This document shows positions 15,201-25,605 of a stretch of DNA of 64,000 bases, piece by piece (the first letter of the stretch is position 1; each line of letters starts with the position of its first letter). The notes under the pieces were generated by a model. The model worked only from the letters and a program-made list of their open reading frames with translations, was not told where the DNA came from and did not search any database. The stretch comes from Ditylenchus dipsaci (Eukaryota; Nematoda; Chromadorea; Rhabditida; Anguinidae): the NCBI GenBank assembly GCA_004194705.1, contig SADC01001280.1, positions 806,001-870,000 on the forward strand, written 5' to 3'. Both the position numbers and the translations under genes were made by a program.

Positions 15201-15620
15201 TCCGCTCGGCCCTTGCCTGACCCTAGAGAAGAAGTGACTATGACGTTGGTTTACATAACTCAGCTATCTTGAAAACCAAAATTTATTTACAGGCCAGAAT
15301 CTAGAGCAACCATGATCAGGCATTCCTCATCCGGTCTCTACACCAGCAATAATAGGAACGGGAGCAGTGCTCTGTCTTCTATAGAGTCAGTTATTGAAAT
15401 AACATAAAATAAACATTCAAATTGTTTACAGTAATCAAAGAGAAGCGAGTTTGCCAGCCACTGGACTGGCAAATGGGACAGGTGCTCACCACAACCTGGT
15501 CGGTATCTATTAATCAGCGCTCCAAAGTTTTTTTTTATTTTTGCAGTTTATAATCAAAGCCTGTTTGAAAAAAACCTTGGTTTTTGAACACAGCGGCATT
15601 TTTAGAAATTAGAATAAGCG
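215..15620 (+). CDS. Cadherin-family adhesion receptor (3' part, multi-exon)
   Basis: Large single-pass calcium-dependent adhesion protein; the 5' end lies outside the window. Exons inferred from reading frame and splice sites: 215-847, 1004-1296, 3095-3508, 3589-3727, 3786-4235, 4289-4416, 4773-5638, 6134-6458, 6508-6768, 10650-11081, 11370-11714, 12001-~12404, 13092-~13325, 13379-~13550, 14003-14355, 14524-14981, 15089-15244, 15293-15385, 15432-15500 and about 15547-15620. Cadherin linker motifs are visible as DTNDNAPEF (exon 1), DVNDNYPVF (11370 exon) and DENDNSPMF (14003 exon), with DADTG/DADEG and FxIDxxTG signatures. Two Ser/Thr-rich linkers (about 5130-5200 and 10660-10850) look like mucin-type spacers. 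The 14524 exon holds a membrane-proximal domain and then a membrane span (LLLGVSGVLLLMACCLLFLL) with a basic stop. The proximal domain recalls those of PCDH15/CDH23-type cadherins, but that is only an impression. The frame slips near 3352, 12128, 13199, 13413 and 13449. Confidence 0.9.
1377..2301. repeat. Inverted-repeat DNA element with TACAGGGTGTGTCAGAA ends, carrying nested palindromes
   Basis: Left end TACAGGGTGTGTCAGAATAA and right end TTCTGACACACCCTGTA are inverted copies. The element lies in a cadherin intron. Inside it are a second palindrome (1493-1598, TACCGTATTTTCTCTATTAA ends) and a third, long one (about 1670-2047) whose arms contain CAGATAGCTGTAGACCCACT and its complement. No transposase is visible, so it is a non-autonomous (MITE-type) composite. 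The rest of the intron (2302-2828) shows only AT-rich sequence. Confidence 0.8.
2829..3064. repeat. TACCGTATTCTCTCTAATA palindromic element
   Basis: Perfectly matching ends, TACCGTATTCTCTCTAATAG and its complement, flank about 230 bp that include a body shared with other copies here (motifs CCACGAGCTCT and CCGCTTTTTCGATTTTGG). It lies immediately upstream of the cadherin exon at 3095. Other family members are at 1493-1598, about 21243-21496, 22976-23183, about 25185-25412, 27242-27476, about 28885-29446 and about 39043-39291. Confidence 0.8.
5850..6030. repeat. CGATTTAACATACG inverted-repeat fragment
   Basis: Contains GCTCGATTTAACATACA, CAATTTAACATACGG and, inverted, CGTATGTCAAATCGAGCGTCGACTGTA. 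This is the usual organisation of the ACAGTCGA-ended MITEs in this window. A sequence matching its CTCGATTTAACATAC core also closes the window at 63987-64000. It lies in a cadherin intron. Confidence 0.6.
7136..10498. mobile_element. hAT-superfamily DNA transposon with 8-bp target duplication
   Basis: The left terminus CTGTGTTTCCGAAAATAACC and right terminus GGTTATTTTCGGAAACACTG form short inverted repeats (canonical CAGTGTTTCC on the right, one mismatch on the left). They are flanked by a perfect 8-bp direct repeat, GATCAGAC (7128-7135 and 10499-10506), the hAT hallmark. Subterminal regions 7142-7365 and 10270-10485 consist of an ACACCTACACCTACCCT-type minisatellite in inverted orientation, followed by shared copies of AACAGTATGCCAAACAGT. 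The interior encodes a BED-finger hAT transposase on the + strand. The element lies in a cadherin intron, so it would be removed by splicing. Confidence 0.93.
7546..9957 (+). CDS. hAT transposase (BED zinc finger, DDE core, dimerisation domain)
   Basis: Starts at ATG 7546. The first exon gives a BED-type finger: WEKFTVEQ, then CSECGKVY, with the paired histidines ERHWRSVH in the next exon (from about 7742). Around 8054-8210 the core has CDVWTDKS, then, in the 8260-8470 exon, TDGASNMANAF, and at 8673-8740 RVKCFAHDIQLVI, the order expected for the hAT catalytic region. The C-terminal exon (from about 9780) reads LSIPTTSSPIERIFSQAGLA, the hAT dimerisation motif, which includes the catalytic glutamate region. 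Small introns at about 8465-8520, 8621-8672 and 9494-9500 are inferred; exact exon joins are uncertain. Several segments need frame changes, so activity cannot be judged. Confidence 0.85.
11776..11936. repeat. Short palindrome in cadherin intron
   Basis: AGGCGTAACCAG on the left pairs with CTGGCTACACCACTGG on the right. G-rich and C-rich arms (GGAGGGGGCACC and CCCTCTCCCCCTCC) lie inside. The sequence resembles the ends of a short non-autonomous DNA element. A run of ten Gs at about 11870 may be miscounted. Confidence 0.5.
12504..12871. repeat. TTAAAGGACCATG palindromic element with tRNA-like loop (copy A)
   Basis: Arms of about 95 bp begin TTAAAGGACCATGAAACTTG and end in the inverted CAAGTTTCATGGTCCTTTAA. 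They are almost perfectly complementary, including GCGCGGGACCACCCTAA. The loop, near 12671-12735, contains TGGTGCAGTGAAAGC (an A-box-like sequence) and GTTGGGCTCGACTAG (a B-box-like sequence). Related copies are at 29521-29607 (right arm only), about 47168-47420, 59934-60287 and 62446-62774. Confidence 0.8.
13735..13979. repeat. ACAGTC-type inverted-repeat element in cadherin intron
   Basis: TCAATATAGTTAAACCCTTC and GTGTCACTATATCGAGT on the left pair with GGTGTCATTATATCGAGCTTTGACTGTA on the right. The right half carries GTCGGACCCTAGGCGGGAAC, the family signature seen also at 18350 and 10550. No coding potential. Confidence 0.6.
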
Positions 15621-17122
15621 TGGATACTTCTTTACTCCCAAAATATTTAAAATATTTTTTTGAAATTTTTCACCGCATTCACTATTTTTCCTCACCACTA
15701 TTTCTATTTTCTTAGGGTGGTATTTTATTTTGACCACAAATTTCTTAAAAATGACAGTAAAATTTCTTAAAAATGACCGCAAATTTCTCATTGGCTTCTT
15801 GCTGGTCTATATAGCCACCCTAAGTGTTACTGATTCTTTTCAGATCATCATCCCAAGAAAAAATGATGTTTGCTGACAAAAAAATTCGAACCTGGAATTC
15901 CATGAAAATATGCTTTGATCCCCCAAAGCGAATCATAATTCACCAAAAATGCCTTGGTTCACCCTATGGCTTTTGGTTACTTTCATCGGGCCATAACTTT
16001 TTTTCCTAGTTCAAACTCAAATTTTTTGAATTTTTTCACTAAAGTAAATTGAGCATCCTGCGTCGATTAAAGCAAAGATATCATACAAATGGCTGCTGAA
16101 ACCGGCCTAATCAATGAGGATTGAGATTTCCGCTCATTTTTCAGAAATTTGCTGTCATTTGAGATTAGCGGTCATTTTTAAATATTTCCCTTCTCTTAAA
16201 CCCAAAAAATAGTTAAAGTATACCGCCAATCCGAATATAAAGTTTATAAAATGTCTGCGTTTAGACTTATGACAGCTCCTCATCTTCTTCAGAGTCACTT
16301 AACCAAAACCATAAGTCGATAGGCAGTAGACCTGCTCCACCACCTCCTATCCAGTAGTTTGGAATATTGCCAAACACCAGTGCAATAATATGTAATAAGC
16401 TATGTTAAATTCGATGTGCCATTAGTGCCTATGGATAAACCACTCACTTATTTATTACTGTTGGTTTTGCATCCTGCCATTGATAAGATGTAAAATAAAT
16501 ATTAATTTAAGGTGTGCTATTATACAAAAAAAAATAAAAATGGAAAGTTATCGATATTGTTTAGGTATAAAAAGCTCGACGAATATTTTTCAAGGATATA
16601 ATTTAGGTATATTTTTTTAACTGTAAATTAGGGCCACTTTTTATTTTATATAAAGTAAAATCTCGCGTAACCGATTTAAAAAAAACATTTTTTATTCAGA
16701 AAATCCATATATTGCAGAGTTTGCTCGCAAAGATTCAGATCCACTTAAAATTTTAATGAGGAAGCAGAGAAAAGATCCTTCACTTCAAAGCTTTTTCATT
16801 GTATAATGTTCGTTTAATTAAAATATTTCTTCTCTTTTAAAACCGAAAAGTTGTTTTCATTCACTTTCTCTGTTTCCACTAACCGAAAATGGATGATGAC
16901 AAAAACTTGGTATAGTTCATACCGATTATGATCAAAACAGATTGCACCAAATGCTGCTAAATGTAAGTCGCATTCAAGTTTTTTTCTATGCAAAACTTTT
17001 TCGCATTTGATTCAGCGCACCATAAAATTTTGGGCTTTATGTGTGTTTGTGGTGCCGAGAAAAAAATTTGCCTTGGTCCTCCGTTAAATTTTTCCAAGAA
17101 TTCGTTATTTTCTCTTCAAATA
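15621..17122. other. Intergenic stretch between the cadherin and the next gene
   Basis: AT-rich. At 15700-15800 and 16140-16200, TTTCTTAAAAATGACAG-like and CAGAAATTTGCTGTCATTT segments form a loose inverted pair. A + strand segment after an acceptor at about 16715 stays open for 29 codons (ends SLQSFFIV), and a - strand segment ending at about 16269 would encode an acidic C-terminus (DSEEDEELS). Either could be a lone terminal exon, but neither links to a recognisable gene. Confidence 0.4.
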
Positions 17123-17362
17123 TACAGGGTGTCCCAAAAGTATTGGGAGTTTTTTAAATTGGTTTTTATTAGCACATTCTTTGATTTAGAAACCACTTGT
17201 TATATTCGAACTGGTGAAACTGAATTAATAATAATAAGATAATTCTCTAAACATATATTTTTTTTTGACTGAGACCCCGAAAAAAAATTGGGTTTTCACC
17301 GGTACACGGAAGCCCTCGACAAAATTTTTCGGCAATACCCAACACTTTTGAGACACCTTGTA
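17123..17362. repeat. TACAGGGTGTCCCAAAAGT inverted-repeat element
   Basis: The left end TACAGGGTGTCCCAAAAGTA and right end AACACTTTTGAGACACCTTGTA are imperfect inverted copies about 240 bp apart. No transposase. Similar ends occur at 27203/27875, 50848/51297 and 46384/46630, so this is a widespread end sequence here. Confidence 0.7.
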
Positions 17363-17516
17363 CTTCAGCTTGGAAGTTTCACGGTAGGCACTGAAACAGT
17401 AGCCTTGTATATCTCGTATTTTTTTTCTAAATTGGCAGTTTCCGAAATTTTAGTTTCGAGTAAGAAACTGGAGCTCCTTGGATTCGTTGGAATCCTTGCT
17501 ACAATCTGCTCCATCC

Positions 17517-20500
17517 ATGACTCAACTAATCAATAATATTCCATCTTCCTTGCCTGTCATTGAACAAATTTACAACACATATGAAAAAGCAAGCTCGGAA
17601 TTTTTTTATCTCACAAAAAAATAACTTTTAATTTTAGTTGAAGTCTAAAGAAAGTTCGTCAGAAACATTTTGGCAGTCTCTGAAATGTGAGCAAATGTTG
17701 AATAAAATTTTATGGTGGCTAGCTATCACATTTCAACATGATGGTGGTGAAATAAAAGTTAGCTCTGAGGCTATCTACCAAAGCTTTTTCATCGAGAAGA
17801 AACAGGTATTCAAATTATTCATTTCTAGAAAGAAAGATTTATAGAAAACGTTGAACCATCTTCGCTCTGTTCTTTTGGTTATTCAACAGCAAAATCCTCA
17901 AATATTGAATGATATTTTGACGGAGAAAAGCCAGTTGAACGATTGTCTGGAGTCACTAGGCTGTCATGGATTAGTTAACTGTCCTGTAGGGTTTATTGGA
18001 CTGATGGATGCCGTGTTGTTGGAAACTGTTAGACAGCAGGATCGATTGAAAGCAGTTATTACCAGATTAAAACTAATTAATAAGATGGATATGATTCCGA
18101 AAAGTGTGTTGGAATATTTGGAGAGTATGTAAAATACTTTTTTAGACGAAGAAGGCCTTTTAAAAGCAACAAGTGCTGTGAGCCATCAAAGACAGGTCAA
18201 TCTGAGACTTTCACAAATTTACGAAAGGCTTCGCCAAAACAATGTGATTGAAAACATCCTTGAAGAAATTTTGCAGAACAAACAAGTAAGTGTGCAGAAA
18301 ATTTAGCTACAGTCGAGTCTCGACATAGTGGCACCTTTTGAAGTTCGCTCCCGCCTAGGGTCCGACACTTTTTCACCTCTCTTTTTGAAAATTTTCACCA
18401 AATGCGATTCGTTAGTCTAGTCGGAAAAAAACGAAAGGATTATGATATTGCCGATCGTTCACTGAAAACTAAACAATTTCGCAGTGAAGACGCGCAGGTC
18501 TCGATATATATCTATGTATCGATATATCTTTGAAGAAAAATAATGCGTTACTTCATCCATTCCCACGGTCTTTTCGGCTAAACTGTTGCCATTTACAAAA
18601 TCAACCACAAAATCATTGAATTCGCTGAAATTCGCTGAATTTCCTGAAATTGAATTCGCTAAATGGCTAAAAATTTCGTACAAACCCATAAATAATCCTA
18701 TTTTCGGGGGGGGGGGGGGGGTATTTATGGGGTCTATGGGTATCTTAAAAGATTTTATGGGTATCTTTTAGGCTTAGGCTACGGTAGGCCAGCCAGCGCC
18801 CGTTAGGCCGTACTAAGAGGGTTATTTATGACCCTTAATTGGGGAGAGGGGTTATTTTTGTCCCGCAGCCTGAAAATTGAGGTAAAAAAGTATCGGACCT
18901 TAGTCGAGAACGGACTTGAGGTTAGATTGGGTGCTACTGTATCAAGATTTGACTAAACTTGTTCAGTCTACATCCTCCCTTCATTTTGTATTTTCGAAAA
19001 TTCGTTTTAACTTTTTTGGCGTCTCATTACTTTAAAATCTGAATCATTAATTAATGAAAGCTTTTGTAGCTGAGTAGCTTGCTGCGGATTGTTCAAAAAA
19101 GGATCAAAGCGGACAAGATATTGATTGGATTGTTCAATTCTTACATGAACAATAAGCCTGCCGAGTTTTCACTCAGCAACAACGACCCAGTTGTGGCAAA
19201 ATTGATTTTGTTATTTAAGTGTGCTTATGAAGAGGTAAATAAAAAACCATAACTAATTTTTGCTGAATCTTTTGCTGCGAAATTTAGCATTTTTTAGTTT
19301 TCATCCTTGCTTCTTAATGTAAAATCAGCTGAGAAACTTAGCTTGTCCACAATGATCAGTGAAAATATATATGCTGAAACTTCTAGAGGTTAGATATAAT
19401 TACAGAAATTATTTTACTTTCTGAAAACATTGTTTAGGCACGTTTCTCGAAGACACTAGCACTACTGATTTCAATTTTTTGAAAGTAATTTTTTATATTA
19501 AAAAAACTAATTAATTTTCAAGTCTAGGATAGAAACTCCAATAATTCACTAAATCAGCCAACTAATTATGGAAACTTTAAATTTACTGGATCCTTGCTGA
19601 AGACTGATGTTATTAGAAATTTTGCTGAAAGTGAAACCTTTCTTCCTTCTGACCCAGATGCTAGCTTGTGTTCTGTTCCGAAAATCGGATGTCGTAGCTC
19701 AAAGCAAAGAGATATAGAGAAAATAATCAAGAACTACTCAAGCTTAAGAGAAAGTTTTTATATGTTTGATGAAGAATTTAGGAGCTGCGTTCAACTGAAA
19801 GAGAATTTACCCCTATTTGCTATAGTGGTAAGACAAAAATTGTGTAAAAATTCTTCGTAATTTTCACGTCGGTCGCCTAAATTTCGGATTTTCGAGTCGA
19901 GTTTCTTTAAGAGGACTCGAGCCCGATTACCTAAAAAGGATGCCCGACTTGAAAATCCTAGTTTTAAAATTATACGTTTTTTTTGGAAAACACATGGAAG
20001 TCAACTTTTCAAAGTAAAATATGAGGAAAACAAAAAATTGCTATTTTTGTGTATTAATGTGTACTATTCAGTCTGCTTGACAACTTAACCTGTCAAGTTG
20101 GGCATTTAATCTTTAAAAAAAATCAGCAACATAAAAATTATAACTTTTCCCTCAAATAATCTTCCCAATCCTCAAAGTCCAGTATTTTCTCCATTAATCT
20201 TCCTTCTTCGGGATTTATTTTGAGTCCTTCGAAAACTTCGAATGATTAAATAAATCCAAAAAGTGGAATCGGTAAAGCTCCTAGTAGTTAAAAAATGCAG
20301 TAAACAACAATGTAAAATATTTACTCTGGGCTGAGATATAGGTCCTCAACACGGTAAAGACTTAAAAATGGCTCAAACTAAAATTACCACTAAATTTCTG
20401 AATTCCCACACTAAATTAATTAAATTACCCACTAAATTCAAATTTTCGTCAAAACACTGAATTTCCCACTAAATTTCTGATTTTTCCCACTAAATTTCTG

Positions 20501-21756
20501 AATTTCGTTCGCTACTAGCGCCGATTTCAGCAAAAATGCGACATATATAGTGTCATATTTGTAACCTACGACATCAATTTCTCTTAATTTTCTTAAAAAC
20601 ACTCTGAATAAAATGATGTCTGTAAAAATTTGCTTTTGTGAAAATTTAGTGGGAAATCAGAAATTTAGTGGGGAAATTCAGTGTTTGGAGGGAGATTCGA
20701 ATTTAGTGGGGAAATTAATTAATTTAATTGGGAAATTCAGAAATTTAGTATGTGATTTCAGGTACAGCCCTTAGAAATTCACTAAATTATCATTTTTGTT
20801 TTAGCAAGCTTATCAGGCCGTCAAAAAAGTGTTCGAAATGCATCACAAAAAAGCATTGAATTCTATCACGATTTCCGCAGAGTCAGCAGCTCCTGCCGAT
20901 GTATTTGTGTGCTTTAAGAACGCAACCTACAAGCTTATCCACACCTATTCGAAAACAATTTATCAAACTGAAACTACAAAAGAATTGCTTCAGCAAGTGA
21001 CGACCAAATTTGACATATTTGTTTCTGATAAACAAAATATGTGTTTGGAAAGTTACGTCAAAGATTGTGTAGACATTGCGTGGGATATAGTTGGTGCAAT
21101 CCAAGATACAGAGTGAGTTTGAATATTAAAAATATTAGTGGCGCTAGTGGCGAATACCTCTCCCAAAGTTTGAATCCCGCCTCCCTAAAAAGGCTGTAAT
21201 TACCTTGTTAGAATTAGGTCGTAGGGCCCGGGTTGGACAGCATACCGCACTTTTTGTAATTATAGACCCGTCTCTAATTATAGACCACCCTCGACTTTGA
21301 GAATCTGCATCTCGGCGCAAAGTAAAGATTTTGAAAATATTTTCTTTGGTTTCTTAGCTCCCACGAGCTCTGCCAATCCCGCTTTTTAGATTTTGGCTGA
21401 GCACCGAAAAATCTCGAGATCGACCTCGAAATTTTCCGATTTTCGAGAGCTTGAAAAATGATAGACCCGCGTCTAAAATAAGAAAAAATACGGTATGTTA
21501 GCCAGGACTAAGTAAAGTCATATGCACATTTTCCGGGGTCTGGGGCTAATATTTGGGTACTTTTTAGTAAGGTTTTATAAGGAATTTTTTCGAGAGGGGT
21601 ATTTACTACGAAAATTTGATTATTTAATGCATAAGTACGAGTTTCAGAATTTCACTGGAATATGAGCTTCATGAGTTTGATAAAGCTATGCACACCAGAA
21701 GTACTGGCTCGGTTCTTACTAACTCAGCCATTCGAAATATTTATGGCCAGGACTGA
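17517..21756 (+). CDS. Unrecognised protein, about 548 codons, ten exons
   Basis: Inferred exons are 17517-17555, 17638-17805, 17845-18124, 18146-18285, 19070-19234, 19298-19388, 19438-19484, 19528-19827, 20805-21112 and 21648-21756. All joins keep frame and the total, 1647 nt, is a multiple of three. The product is Leu/Gln/Lys-rich in its first half (e.g. RLKAVITRLKLINK) and probably helical or coiled-coil. The C-terminal part has KDCVDIAWDIVGAI followed by HEFDKAMHTRSTGS. That arrangement, and the total length, faintly recall the C-terminal domain of mitochondria-eating protein (SPATA18/MIEAP), but I cannot confirm homology. No signal peptide or membrane span is evident. An AATAAA lies near 21903. 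The introns carry several MITEs. Confidence 0.65.
18308..18953. repeat. ACAGTCGAGTCTCGACATAG inverted-repeat element in an intron
   Basis: The left end TACAGTCGAGTCTCGACATA is followed by CCCGCCTAGGGTCCGACAC. The right half has inverted TATCGGACCTTAGTCGAGAACG and GTGCTACTGTATCAAGATTTG. The interior has a 14-G run at about 18708. It belongs to the same family as the element that hosts the hAT insertion. Confidence 0.7.
20360..20765. repeat. CCCACTAAATTTCTGA simple palindromic repeat
   Basis: The left side has CCCACTAAATTTCTGA-like units three to four times. The right side has the complements (TCAGAAATTTAGTGGG) three to four times. The whole can fold back on itself. It lies in an intron of the unrecognised gene, just before the exon at 20805. 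Confidence 0.7.
21243..21496. repeat. TACCG...CGGTA palindromic element in the last intron
   Basis: Left TACCGCACTTTTTGTAATTA with ATAGACCCG; right CGGGTCTA complement and AAAATACGGTA. The body has CCACGAGCTCTGCCAATCCC, shared with the copies at 2829-3064 and 22976-23183. Confidence 0.65.
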
Positions 21757-21759
21757 TTC

Positions 21760-24240
21760 TCACAAACGATAAAACAGTGTTTTCAAAGGCAATTGTATTG
21801 ACATAAACATCTGCAAATTATATATTTATAATCTTGTAGTATAAATCATTTTATATTTGTGATAATCGTTGTATAAAATATTACTATATTAAGTTAATTG
21901 AAAAATAAACTTTGTTGATTACACAAAGACTTTTGTTCACATAAAATATCGTTTTGGCCAGTATTCTCTAAAAAACTTAATTAATTCTTCTCTTACTGTA
22001 AACTTTTCTTATGAAAAACTCCACAAAAAGCTCTCAGAAAGTATTAGGTCTGGGTTTAGTAAAAATAAAAAGTGTTTCTTTCTTTATTCACAATTGAAAA
22101 ATGTGTTTGCTATGTGTTTGCTAATATTAAAAAGATGAATTTTCACCAAGGTAATTTCAAATATTTACAATATTTGCAATTTTTGTTTATTCAAAAAGTT
22201 ATTAAATCTTTCAATTAATTTAAAAAAAAATATTAGATTAAAAAGCAGTATTATACAGTTATAAATTGTGTTTGGTCCACTTTTCGCAGACTTTTCAAAA
22301 TAAAATCACTATCTTAAATGTTGCTTGTGAAATAAGTTATAATTTGGATAGTAACTTGCCTGAAACATCACGGTTGTTTCGGCCATTAAGTTTTCAAATT
22401 TGTTTCGTCTCGTTGAAATTTTTTGTTCGAAAGAGAACACTCTAGGCAACGAATGACACTATGTTCGTTAATTTTTCTCGGTGTTTCCATCTTCTCCTGA
22501 CCTGCTAAACTTTTGTTTATATTGTAGCTGAAAATGGATTATTATTTGATCTCGAAAAAGATTGTTGTGGCATACACGGATCTTTGAAACAAGTGCAAAT
22601 AGAGTGATGCAGAAAGTACGGAAGGGAGCTCCAAATGTAAGAACTCCAAATGATGAAATAGGCGTGTATATTACACCGCAAGAATGGCTACACCTTTTGC
22701 TCGATTGAACAATCCATTTCAGCTATAGTTCGAACAAAAGATCAGCAAGGCAGGAAAAGATAAAAATATCAAGAAAAAATTAATGAACATAGTGCAGGGT
22801 ACGTAACTGTGCTTTTTAAAAAGGTCTGTACTTTTCTAGGATATCGAACCTTTTAAATTTTTGAGGTTTTACGTCAAAATCTTTCTTCTGGCGCTTGAAA
22901 ATCAATAAGCATTGGATAAAATTTTATTTTTTATATTTATATATTTTTTGAAAATTTTGAGTTACGTACCCTGACATACCGTAGAACCTCTTTAAATCCC
23001 CAGAGGGATTATTTTTCAAAACACCCCCAAATCTGAAAAATTTGGGGTCAGTCTCAAAATTTTTTGGTGAAAACCCAAAATCGAAAAAACGGAACCTGTA
23101 AAGCTCGTGGGAGTTAAGAAACGCGAGAAACAGATTTGCAAAATATTTACTTTAGGTGGGGGATTAATAGAGGTTATACGGTAGTGTCATTCATTTGCCT
23201 AGAGTGTCTTATATCAAATAAAAAATTTCAACGAGACAAAAGTTATATCTTAAAAATATACCGCCGAAAATTTGGCCACCCTGTAGTTTGCAAAATGGGT
23301 CTAAAATATAATGCTCAAGGCGAAAACGTTCCTAATTTGTGGACTTTTGTGTGTTATGTAATCGGTTTACTTCTTTTTTTGCCCTAATTTTTTTTGCCCT
23401 TCTTTTTGAACATAAACAGATATGACTAAATGGCTTCGATTTCGGCTCCAAATAAACATCTCTTTGAATTGGGCAAGAGTGTTCTATTACTAGACTCGTC
23501 TTTTGACTTTCCCACAAAAAGCACATTTTTGGTGAGAGGAGACTGAAGGAATAACCAGATGCAATATATCTCCATTCTTTGTCTGTTTTGAATATTCAGC
23601 TCTTCTTTCTAGCCAACAAAGAAGGACCTAAAAACATTTGTATGTCTGCGACTCTCTAATTTCGAGGCAAATTTATTGAGAAGAAGTAAAAGCATTGGAC
23701 AAAACCTACCAGCGCCTTCCTCTCATACATTTTGACTGGCTTTGGAGATTAGAATCGCTAGGCAGAGCTTTTGTGGCTCACGTCTTTGCTGACTCACACT
23801 TATTTAATCCTTTGACTGCCGACTTGGTTAGTAAAATTCTTTGGGCAAAATATTCTCAGTGTTAATCTAAGAAGTTGTGTTTGTTGCCTTGGAATAATTT
23901 ATATCTACCAATTTGTGTTTTAGTAAGCCGCTTTTGATTTCTAGTGTTTTGTTTTGAATATGTTTGGCCCCACAAACACTCAATCTTTTGTAAATAACAT
24001 TATTTTTTGTGCTGTGCTTTTTGTAATTTGCTAAAATACCGTATAACGTGTATTGATTTCCCATGGTGGCTTATTTTTCAAACCTTGAAAATCGGAAAAT
24101 TTGGGGGTCGATCCCAAGGTTTTGTATGCTTAACCTAAATAAAAAAATAGAATCGGTTAAGCTTGTAGAAATCAAGAAAGCGGTGTTAGCAGCGGTGTGA
24201 TATAATTTGGGCATTTTTTGCTTTGTTGGGTCAATATCTG
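21760..24240. other. Intergenic region with MITEs and gene-like scraps
   Basis: Holds an element with CAGGGTACGTAAC ends (about 22795-22974) and a TACCGTA palindrome (22976-23183). Two stretches look like decayed exons. At 22606-22707 a + frame reads GVYITPQEWLHLL before a stop. At 23683-23829 a + frame of about 48 codons contains LPLIHFDWLWRLES and DSHLFNPLTADL, followed by a GT. Neither was tied to a known family. The remainder is AT-rich with no visible gene. Confidence 0.4.
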
Positions 24241-24246
24241 TGTTTA

Positions 24247-25017
24247 TTAACACGGGAATTCCGGACTGTGACGACGGTTTACCCTGGTGTATTTTTTCAC
24301 GAGGAACACGAATATCACAAAATCAGACGGAAAAGTTGTGGTACAGCATCTTCAAAAAGCCCAATTTTTCCGATGACTTCTTGGGGTCAGGTTTGTTTCT
24401 TTCTTTAAGCTGGTGAGCAGTGAATTTAGTGAGTACAGCATGTTCTTTTATACTCATAAGAAAGCCCTTTTCCGGGCTTTCTAATGGTTTGTCGTTTGCT
24501 CACATACGAAAAATTCATCACAGATAAAAAGTTAAATTCGTGTTCAGCGTGGTCGATTTACTACAACGACTTTTTTATTCTAAGAGCAGTTTTTCTAGTA
24601 AATCGCGCCACGCTGAACACGAATGCTGATTCTGAATCTGCGTACCGTTTTATGGTTACACAACTCTGTGCAAAAATTTCCCATACTTTAGTATAATTGT
24701 AACCCTTTTAGAAAAGGTAATTTGGTTATTTTAACTTCTTATCTGTGATGAATTTTTCGTATGTGAGCAAACGACACACCATTAGAAAGCCCGGGAAAAG
24801 GGCTTCTTATGAGTATAAAATAACATGCTGTACTCACTAAATTCACTGCTCACCAGCTTAAAGAAAGAAACAAACCTGACCCCAAGAGTCATCGGAAAAT
24901 TGGGCTTTTTGAAGATGCTGTACCACAACTTTTCCATCTGATTTTGTGATATTCGTGTTCCTCGTGAAAAAATACACCAGGGTAAACCGTCGTTACAGTC
25001 CGGAATTCCCGTGTTAA
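24247..25017. repeat. Long hairpin element with TTAACACGGGAATTCCGGAC ends
   Basis: The two arms (about 24247-24545 and 24735-25017) are nearly perfect inverted copies. They share TTAACACGGGAATTCC at the tips, then CCTGGTGTATTTTTTCACGA and AAAGCCCTTTTCCGGGCTTT. The loop has its own small palindrome, TTCGTGTTCAGCGTGG against CCACGCTGAACACGAA. There is no coding capacity. The near-identity of the arms suggests a young foldback element. Confidence 0.85.
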
Positions 25018-25605
25018 CTTTTAAAGTGTTTTTATGTCCTGAATCGATTTTTTATCGCTTGTTTGGACTTGGTGCACATATAATGCCCAAAATATGCCTT
25101 GCTCTGCCTTGCTTATTTTTTTTGAAAAAACAGCTCGGTCCCCCTGTCGTTTTTTTTGTAAAAACATTAAGGTTACCGTATTTTCTGTATTGTGACCACC
25201 TCTGTAATACCCCCCCCCCCTATATGGATCTCTTATCTCAAACAAGAGATCTGTTTTTTGCGTTTTCTTTATTATCACGAGTTTTATTGATTCCACTTTT
25301 CAGATTTTGGTTAGGCACCCAAAAATCTCAAAATCAACCTCAAAAGTTTCCCACTTTTTTGATGTTGAACAACAACTCCCCGAGGTACTTAATACACAAA
25401 AAACGGTGTAAATATTTTCGATATTTTTTCTTAAATACAACAAAATCAACACGGGACTAAGCTGGTTTCTTTAGGACAAAACAGCATAGGGACAGCAGGG
25501 GCATATTTCGGAGATTATATATGCACTAGCACTGCTTTTCTTATAAATTTTCAGTTTTCAGCCTACCATCTTTACAGCACCTATTCCGACTAACCAACCA
25601 ACAGC

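Noticed and set aside
25011..25460. 149-codon + strand ORF
   Set aside because: Spans the end of the 24247-25017 hairpin and a TACCG palindrome, with low-complexity Phe/Leu content; no family resemblance.
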